From the NCBI RefSeq assembly GCF_012999535.1, contig NZ_JABBWV010000003.1:62001-126000 (forward strand): DNA of 64,000 nt, read 5' to 3'. Below are positions 58,365-64,000 of the stretch, in pieces (position 1 is the first letter of the stretch; every line of letters starts with the position of its first letter). Position numbers and translations under genes: made by a program. This stretch comes from Microbispora sp. H11081 (GTDB lineage: Bacteria > Actinomycetota > Actinomycetes > Streptosporangiales > Streptosporangiaceae). The notes beneath the pieces are model-generated. The model worked only from the letters and a program-made list of their open reading frames with translations. It searched no databases and was not told where the DNA came from.

Positions 58365-58889
58365 ATGAGCCGGCACACGCTGTCCGTCCTGGTGGAGAAC
58401 AAGCCGGGCGTGCTGGCCAGGGTGGCCGCCCTGTTCAGCAGGCGCGGGTTCAACATCGACTCGCTGGCCGTCGGGCCCACGGAGCACGCCGACATCTCGC
58501 GGATGACCATCGTCGTGAACGTGGAGGACCTCCCGCTGGAGCAGGTCACCAAGCAGCTCAACAAGCTGGTCAACGTCATCAAGATCGTCGAGCTCGACAA
58601 CACCCAGTCGGTGCAGCGCGAGCTGATGTTGATCAAGGTGCGGACCGACTCGGAGAGCCGGTCCCACGTCCTCGAACTCGTGAACCTCTTCCGGGCGCGT
58701 TGCGTGGACGTGGCCACGGACGCGGTCACGATCGAGGTCACCGGGACGACCGACAAGCTGGAGGCGTTCGTCCGGGTCCTTGAGCCGTACGGCATCAAGG
58801 AGCTCGTGCAGTCGGGCATGGTGGCCATCGGCCGCGGTGCCCGTTCCATCACCGACCGCTCGCTTCGCGCCCTCGACCGCAGCGCATAG
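58365..58889 (+). CDS. ilvN: acetolactate synthase small (regulatory) subunit
   Basis: This 174-residue subunit has an N-terminal ACT domain (SRHTLSVLVENKPGVLARVA and NIDSLAVGPTEHADISRMTI) that binds valine for feedback inhibition, and the C-terminal ACT-like extension (RELMLIKVRTDSESRSHVLE). Length is normal. It follows ilvB by 43 bases and precedes ilvC by 48. Confidence 0.96.
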   Translation: MSRHTLSVLVENKPGVLARVAALFSRRGFNIDSLAVGPTEHADISRMTIVVNVEDLPLEQVTKQLNKLVNVIKIVELDNTQSVQRELMLIKVRTDSESRSHVLELVNLFRARCVDVATDAVTIEVTGTTDKLEAFVRVLEPYGIKELVQSGMVAIGRGARSITDRSLRALDRSA

Positions 58890-59939
<1,050 letters not shown>

Positions 59940-59966
59940 CGCCCGCGACGATCTGAGCGCCTGACC

Positions 59967-60007
59967 GCGGCGCCGCGCCCCGTCTACCCGGTGGGGAGCG
60001 GCGCCGC
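59967..60007 (+). terminator. terminator after ilvC
   Basis: A 15-bp inverted repeat with one mismatch (59967-59981 with 59993-60007) lies 27 bases after the ilvC stop codon. It also lies at the 3' side of the convergent FHA gene. No U-run. Confidence 0.7.
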
Positions 60008-60043
60008 GTCGCGTCTCACGGCCCCCGCCGCCGGCATTCGCGG

Positions 60044-60577
60044 TCAGGCTTGGAGCGAGACCAGGTACACGCAGTCGCCGAAGGCGATCTCGTCGCCGGC
60101 CCGTACGTGTGCGGGGCCGACCAGGCGCCAGCCGTTGAGCCGGGTGCCGTTCATCGAGCCGAGGTCGACCAGCAGCCAGGAGTCCTGCTCCCGCCGCAGC
60201 TCGGCGTGGACCCGCGAGACGGTCAGGTCGGCGAGTACGAGGTCGCAGGAGGAGCCGCGGCCCACCAGGTAGCGGATCCGGCCGTCGGCGGGCAGGGCGA
60301 GGCGGGGCAGCCGGGGACGCCGCCAGGCTGACTCGATCCGGCTGCTCAACTCCGACACGGAGGCCACGGCGTCGGTGATCCTCCTACGCCAGCGCCCCCG
60401 GTGCGGCAGGTCGGCGACCAGCTCGTCCAGCTCGTTGCGGTTGCGGGCGCGAAGCGCGAGGTCCACCCGGCCGACGAAGGTCTCCATGGACAGGCGTCCT
60501 TCGGCGGCCCGGTCGCGTAGCTCGCTCAGCGCGCGCTCGCGGTCCCCGTCCGAGGCGCGAACCGGGGGAGAGCTCAT
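60044..60577 (-). CDS. DUF1707-FHA domain protein
   Basis: This 177-residue protein starts with a DUF1707 domain (RASDGDRERALSELRDRAAE followed by GRLSMETFVGRVDLALRARN) and ends with an FHA phosphothreonine-binding domain (RYLVGRGSSCDLVLADLTVSRVHAELRR, LVDLGSMNGTRLNG: the GRGSSCDL, SRVHAEL and GSMNGT loops). It is soluble. FHA proteins read Thr phosphorylation by Ser/Thr kinases such as the three at 10.5-16 kb, although no link is shown. The ATG at 60577 gives the DUF1707 start; no strong ribosome site is seen. Confidence 0.88.
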   Translation of the reverse strand: MSSPPVRASDGDRERALSELRDRAAEGRLSMETFVGRVDLALRARNRNELDELVADLPHRGRWRRRITDAVASVSELSSRIESAWRRPRLPRLALPADGRIRYLVGRGSSCDLVLADLTVSRVHAELRREQDSWLLVDLGSMNGTRLNGWRLVGPAHVRAGDEIAFGDCVYLVSLQA

Positions 60578-60645
60578 GATTGGAAGTATCCGCCGCACTG
60601 GTCCGAGGTGTCCAGAAGACCGCCGTAATCCCCTTCGATCCCGGC

Positions 60646-60685
60646 CCGGGAGCGGGGCCGCCGGGCGTGGCGTCTCCGCTCCCGG
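60646..60685 (-). terminator. inverted repeat after the CAP-domain gene
   Basis: CCGGGAGCGG (60646-60655) pairs with CCGCTCCCGG (60676-60685), 15 bases after the stop codon of the CAP gene on the minus strand. It is likely the gene's terminator; no U-run. Confidence 0.55.
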
Positions 60686-60699
60686 TCGAACCGGTGTGT

Positions 60700-61578
60700 C
60701 TACTGCCGGCCGAAGTCCTGGGTCCAGTACGCGCCGGAGGCGACGTACCCGACGCCGATGTCGGTGTAGGCGCAGTTGAGGATGTTCTGCCGGTGCCCGG
60801 GGCTGTTCATCCAGCCCTGCACCACCGCCTGGGCCGTGCCGTAGCCCTTGGCGATGTTCTCCGCCGCCGCCCGCCAGGTGTACCCGGCTGCGGTGATGCG
60901 GTCGGCGAAGGAGCGGCCGTCCTTCGAGGTGTGCTCGAAGTAGTTCTTCGCGGACATGTCGGCCGAGTGGGCGTACGCGGCGGCGCGCAGGCGCGCGTCG
61001 TGCTTCAGCGGGCCGCAGCCCGCCCTGGCCCGCTCGATGTTGGTGAGGCGCACCACCTCGTTCTCGACGGCGGTGCCCACGGCCTGACCGCCGGTGGGAG
61101 AGACAGCGGGGGAGGCGGCAGGAGAGGCGGCAGGAGAGGCGGAGGGGCTCGCCGCGGGGACGGCGGTGGGGGCGGGGGACGAGGTGACGGAGGGGGCGGG
61201 AGCGGGGAGGTCGCAGTCGAGGCGCACCGGCCGCGACCGCGACAGGTGGCCGCGGTAGTCCGTGACGACGCTGTAGTAGGTGCCGTCCACGCAGGTCAGG
61301 GCGACGACGACGCGCGCGTTCCTGACCACCTGAGAGCCGCTCTTGACGACACGGTCGGGGCCTGGCCTGCTGTTCACGATCCGGACCCGGAAACGGGCGT
61401 TGTCGACGCATCCGGCCCGCGAGCCCGCCGCCCGGATCTTGCCGTCCAACGCCACGTAGGGCTTGGCGGCGGCGACCCGGCAGCCCCTGTGCTGAGCCTC
61501 GGCCTGGGCGGGGGTGGCCGCCATGCCGACGGCCGCGAGGCTTCCGAGGCACAGGACCGCACCGAGCGCTCTGTTCAC
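60700..61578 (-). CDS. secreted CAP (SCP/PR1) domain protein
   Basis: This 292-residue protein has a Sec signal peptide (ALGAVLCLGSLAAVGMAA, cut after TPAQAEA), an N-terminal beta-rich domain with four cysteines (residues about 30-125), a Pro/Ser/Ala linker with ASPAASPAASPAVSP repeats, and a C-terminal CAP domain (LTNIERARAGCGPLKHDARL, AYAHSADMSAKNYFEH, AAENIAKGY and GWMNSPGHRQNILN). The metal-site histidines and glutamate are intact. The GTG at 61578 has GGAG six bases upstream; an ATG at 61584 would sit directly on that ribosome site. The 231-bp upstream gap is AT-rich (61620-61720) and contains a CATAAT box on the minus strand (61623-61618) as likely -10. Confidence 0.87.
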   Translation of the reverse strand: MNRALGAVLCLGSLAAVGMAATPAQAEAQHRGCRVAAAKPYVALDGKIRAAGSRAGCVDNARFRVRIVNSRPGPDRVVKSGSQVVRNARVVVALTCVDGTYYSVVTDYRGHLSRSRPVRLDCDLPAPAPSVTSSPAPTAVPAASPSASPAASPAASPAVSPTGGQAVGTAVENEVVRLTNIERARAGCGPLKHDARLRAAAYAHSADMSAKNYFEHTSKDGRSFADRITAAGYTWRAAAENIAKGYGTAQAVVQGWMNSPGHRQNILNCAYTDIGVGYVASGAYWTQDFGRQ

Positions 61579-61809
61579 GATCATCTCCAGTGGGGGTTAG
61601 ACGCTGGGGAAGTCGCCATTATGGTGCGCCACACACTGACATATGGGGATAAATCGGTCTTAAGCCTAAAGAATCTACCTTGTCTTGAACTTTCCTTATG
61701 CTGGGTATGCCCACGACTGATGGATAATCCGCAGGTCAGCGGCATGATCGGCGGAAGGCCCGCCTTGAGGGCCCCTTAAGGTCGTCCGGAGGCCGCCCCC
61801 CGGCCCGGC

Positions 61810-63252
61810 TCAGCTCTCCGGCCTGACCGCTTCGCCGCCTCCCGGCTGCCCGTCGGGCCGCACGCCGCCCGTGGAGTCCGTGGAGTCCGCGGCGTCCGTG
61901 GTCCCGGGCGCGCCGACGACGGCGGCGAGCCGGTCGGCGGTCAGGTTGTACTTGAGGGTCATCAGCACGCCCGCGAACGTGATCAGGCCCGGCACCACGG
62001 TCACGCCGATCACCACCGCGACAAGGGCGGTGTCCGGCTGGATCACCGGGTTCTCGGGATCGGAGGAGATGAAGCCCCCCACGGTCAGCACCCAGCCGTA
62101 CGTGGTCGCCCCGAGCGCCGACACCGCGTTCTCCACCGCGGTCCACAGGCCGGTGAAGACCCCGCCCCTGCGCTCGCCGCTCACCACGCCGTCGTACGCG
62201 ATGACGTCGGCGAGCATGGAGAACTGCAGCAGTTGCAGGCCCGCGTAGCCGATGCCCACGATCATCACGCACAGGTGCGCGTACAGCGAGCCGAGCGAGG
62301 GCGTCGCGAGGATCAGCAGCGCGCCGCCGGTGAACAGCGACCCGGACAGGATCATCGCGCCGCGCTTGTCGAGCCTGCGCGCCAGCCATACCCACAGCGG
62401 CATCGTGACCAGCATCGGCCCGACGAGGGCCGCGAAGAGGGTGGTGGTGGCGGAGGTGTCGTCCAGGGCGTAGGCCGCGAAGTAGGGCGCCCCCGCGAGC
62501 ATCACGCCCGCCCCCAGCGTCTGTGCGGAGCTGAGCCCGAGCAGCCACATGAACGGCTTGCTCGTGCGGGCCGCGGCGAGTTGCTCCCGCAGCGTGCCCT
62601 CGGACCGCTGCTGGCCCGTGAAGGGGGCGCGGGCGGTGCCGAAGAACGATCCCAGCATCGCGAGGAGCAGGATCGCGCCGAAGACGACGCCCATGGTGCG
62701 ATACCCGTCGGCCGTCTCGCCGGCGATCGTGGGCGCGAGGATCCCGCTCATCGCGATCCCGATCGCGATGAGCACCATGCGCCACTGCAGCAGCGAGGTC
62801 CGCTCGTGGTAGTCCGTGGTCATCTCCGCCGGCATCGCCTTGTACGGGACCTCGTACAGGGCGTAGCCGGTCGCGGCGGCGAGGAAGGTGACCCCCACGT
62901 ACAGTCCGGCGGTCGTGCCGGTGAGCGGCGGCCCGGCGAACATCAGGGCGAACGACACCGGCAGCACCGCGGCGCCCGCGAGCAGCCAGGGCCGGCGCGG
63001 CCCCCATCGGGAGACGGTGCGGTCCGACCACCGGCCGACCAGGGTGTTGGCGACCAGGTCCCAGGCCTTGGGCAGGAAGAGCACGACGCCCGCGAACGCG
63101 GCCGGCACCGCGAGCACGTTCGTCATGTAGAAGAGCAGCAGCAGCCCGGGGATCGTGGAGAAGTTGGCCGTGCAGAACGAGCCGACCGCGTAGCCGAGGC
63201 GAACTCCGTGGGGGACCTTCGACGGGGATGGCGTCGCCGCCGTGGAGACCAT
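61810..63252 (-). CDS. GPH family sugar:cation symporter (MFS)
   Basis: This 480-residue protein has twelve hydrophobic helices and belongs to the glycoside-pentoside-hexuronide symporters (MelB/XynB type). Typical stretches are KVPHGVRLGYAVGSFCTANF, GRWSDRTVSRWGPRRPWLLAG (the loop-2 motif with Asp and the RRPWLL), EVPYKAMPAEMTTDYHERTS and LLQFSMLADVIAYDGVVSGE with the family's conserved ADV. Substrate sugar is unknown. The C-terminal tail is Gly/Asp-rich. No associated glycosidase is seen within the window. Confidence 0.87.
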   Translation of the reverse strand: MVSTAATPSPSKVPHGVRLGYAVGSFCTANFSTIPGLLLLFYMTNVLAVPAAFAGVVLFLPKAWDLVANTLVGRWSDRTVSRWGPRRPWLLAGAAVLPVSFALMFAGPPLTGTTAGLYVGVTFLAAATGYALYEVPYKAMPAEMTTDYHERTSLLQWRMVLIAIGIAMSGILAPTIAGETADGYRTMGVVFGAILLLAMLGSFFGTARAPFTGQQRSEGTLREQLAAARTSKPFMWLLGLSSAQTLGAGVMLAGAPYFAAYALDDTSATTTLFAALVGPMLVTMPLWVWLARRLDKRGAMILSGSLFTGGALLILATPSLGSLYAHLCVMIVGIGYAGLQLLQFSMLADVIAYDGVVSGERRGGVFTGLWTAVENAVSALGATTYGWVLTVGGFISSDPENPVIQPDTALVAVVIGVTVVPGLITFAGVLMTLKYNLTADRLAAVVGAPGTTDAADSTDSTGGVRPDGQPGGGEAVRPES

Positions 63253-63330
63253 GGCGCCAATTCAAGCCGAGCAAGCGCCCGTTCGGAAGATCCCTCTCGC
63301 AACGGTTCGGCCGCTGCGTGATCTCCCCCC

Positions 63331-63360
63331 GATCTCCGCCGGCCAGGTCCGGCGGAGATC
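63331..63360 (-). terminator. terminator hairpin after the partial gene
   Basis: A perfect 12-bp stem (63331-63342 with 63349-63360) with a 6-base loop lies 16 bases beyond the stop codon of the minus-strand gene at 63377. On the minus strand a G-run rather than a U-run follows. Confidence 0.6.
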
Positions 63361-63376
63361 GGAGCGGAGCCCGGTG

Positions 63377-64000
63377 TCAGTCGCGCACGTCGGGGCAGAC
63401 GACGTGGGCGCCGATCTCGATGAGCCGGCGTTCCGTGTGGGCGTCGGCGACGCGGGCCATGAGCACCGGCGCCTCGCTGGCCGCCAGTTGCGGCAGCCGG
63501 GCGCGCACCCGCCGGTGCAGGTCCTTGACGATGTCGTCGGCCCCGAGCGTGTGCACCTTGACGTGCAGCATGATCCCCCACAGCCCCGCCGCCGTCTTGG
63601 ACTCGGAGATCCAGACGTGGTGGACGTAGGGATACTCGGGCAGCAGTTCGGCGACCGCCACCCGCAGGGCCGGCAGGATCGGATGGCGCGTCCTCCGGTA
63701 GCCGGGGTCCACCACCTGCATGGCCCCCGACAGGTGCTGGCGGGGGGCGGGGACCCACTGCGACGGCAACGCGGCGGCGGGCGCCGCAGGGGCCGGAGCC
63801 GGGACCGGGGCGCGGGCGGGCGGCGGGGGCGGAGCCTGCCTGCCTGCCTGCGCGCGGGTCACGGTCGCCATCGCCCCCGTGGCGTACGCCGTGGGGCCGG
63901 CCGTGCCCATGGCGGACAGCGCGGGAGCGGGACCCGTGCGGGTCTCCTCCAGATGGCGCCGCAGGTCGTCGATCGGCACGGCGGCGGCCGCGGGACCGGC
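63377..64000 (-). CDS. uncharacterised protein, 5' end outside window
   Basis: The frame runs off the right edge; the visible 207 residues contain the C-terminus. The first part is Ala/Pro-rich (a linker with APPPPPARAPVPAPAPAAPA), and the last ~120 residues have a domain beginning GYRRTRHPILPALRVAVAEL and ending IGAHVVCPDVRD, including LWGIMLHVKVHTLGADDIVKDLHRR, which looks like an alpha/beta domain. A GTG at 63979 could be the start (giving 200 residues), but nothing proves this. I do not recognise the family. Confidence 0.6.
   Translation of the reverse strand, partial: AGPAAAAVPIDDLRRHLEETRTGPAPALSAMGTAGPTAYATGAMATVTRAQAGRQAPPPPPARAPVPAPAPAAPAAALPSQWVPAPRQHLSGAMQVVDPGYRRTRHPILPALRVAVAELLPEYPYVHHVWISESKTAAGLWGIMLHVKVHTLGADDIVKDLHRRVRARLPQLAASEAPVLMARVADAHTERRLIEIGAHVVCPDVRD

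Overview
The window is very GC-rich DNA with strong G/C third positions and many GTG starts, from a filamentous actinomycete. The order of housekeeping genes (etfBA, cysteine desulfurase, mnmA, methionine-synthase-like gene, ligA, GGDEF-EAL gene, gatC-gatA-gatB, second GGDEF-EAL gene, ilvB-ilvN-ilvC) is the backbone known from Streptomyces. Secreted cellulase, several Ser/Thr kinases and the general style fit Streptosporangiales, but the genus cannot be fixed from sequence reading alone. No rRNA, tRNA, insertion sequence, prophage or CRISPR array was seen.

Layout. 1-3.3 kb: end of a glycogen phosphorylase, a GT4 glycosyltransferase and an enoyl-CoA hydratase. 3.3-3.7 kb: two families of tandem repeats. 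3.7-7.3 kb (minus): LAL-type LuxR regulator coupled to an alpha/beta hydrolase. 7.3-9.8 kb: coiled-coil protein, PP-loop ATPase-like protein with a cysteine cluster, and an M55 D-aminopeptidase, in one tight operon. 9.9-16 kb: YbaK-like deacylase and three tandem membrane Ser/Thr kinases. 16-19.1 kb: a secreted propeller-like protein, then etfBA. 19.2-21.1 kb: MFS exporter and TetR regulator with its operator. 21.2-26.8 kb: cysteine desulfurase and mnmA, separated by a hemerythrin / membrane-Rieske pair and an unknown gene. 26.8-34.8 kb: methionine-synthase-like gene, then a group of DUF1989 protein, old-yellow-enzyme, PuuE-like deacetylase, PucR regulator, NCS1 permease and asparaginase that looks like nitrogen-compound catabolism. 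34.9-41.1 kb: small secreted protein, ligA, a truncated ATPase remnant, PhzF protein and a GH6-CBM2 cellulase under a CebR box. 41.4-48.8 kb: GGDEF-EAL protein, then gatC-gatA, an inserted two-gene ATPase/TOPRIM-like module, then gatB. 49-56 kb: VanW protein, PQQ-type sugar dehydrogenase, 2-hydroxyacid dehydrogenase, second GGDEF-EAL protein. 56-60 kb: a regularly spaced repeat array, the ilv leader peptide and attenuator, and ilvBNC. 60-64 kb: FHA protein, CAP-domain secreted protein, GPH-family sugar transporter and a partial unknown gene.

The most interesting items are: (1) an OLD-like split ATPase + TOPRIM-like (DUF4276-type) pair, overlapping by stop/start codons and wedged between gatA and gatB, a good candidate for an undescribed defence module; (2) an array of a 12-bp motif repeated every 52-54 bp (five helical turns), with its orientation flipping at the centre, upstream of ilvB, and a half-copy behind the enoyl-CoA hydratase gene; (3) the coiled-coil / PP-loop / M55 operon; and (4) the DUF1989-OYE-PuuE-PucR-NCS1-asparaginase cluster.
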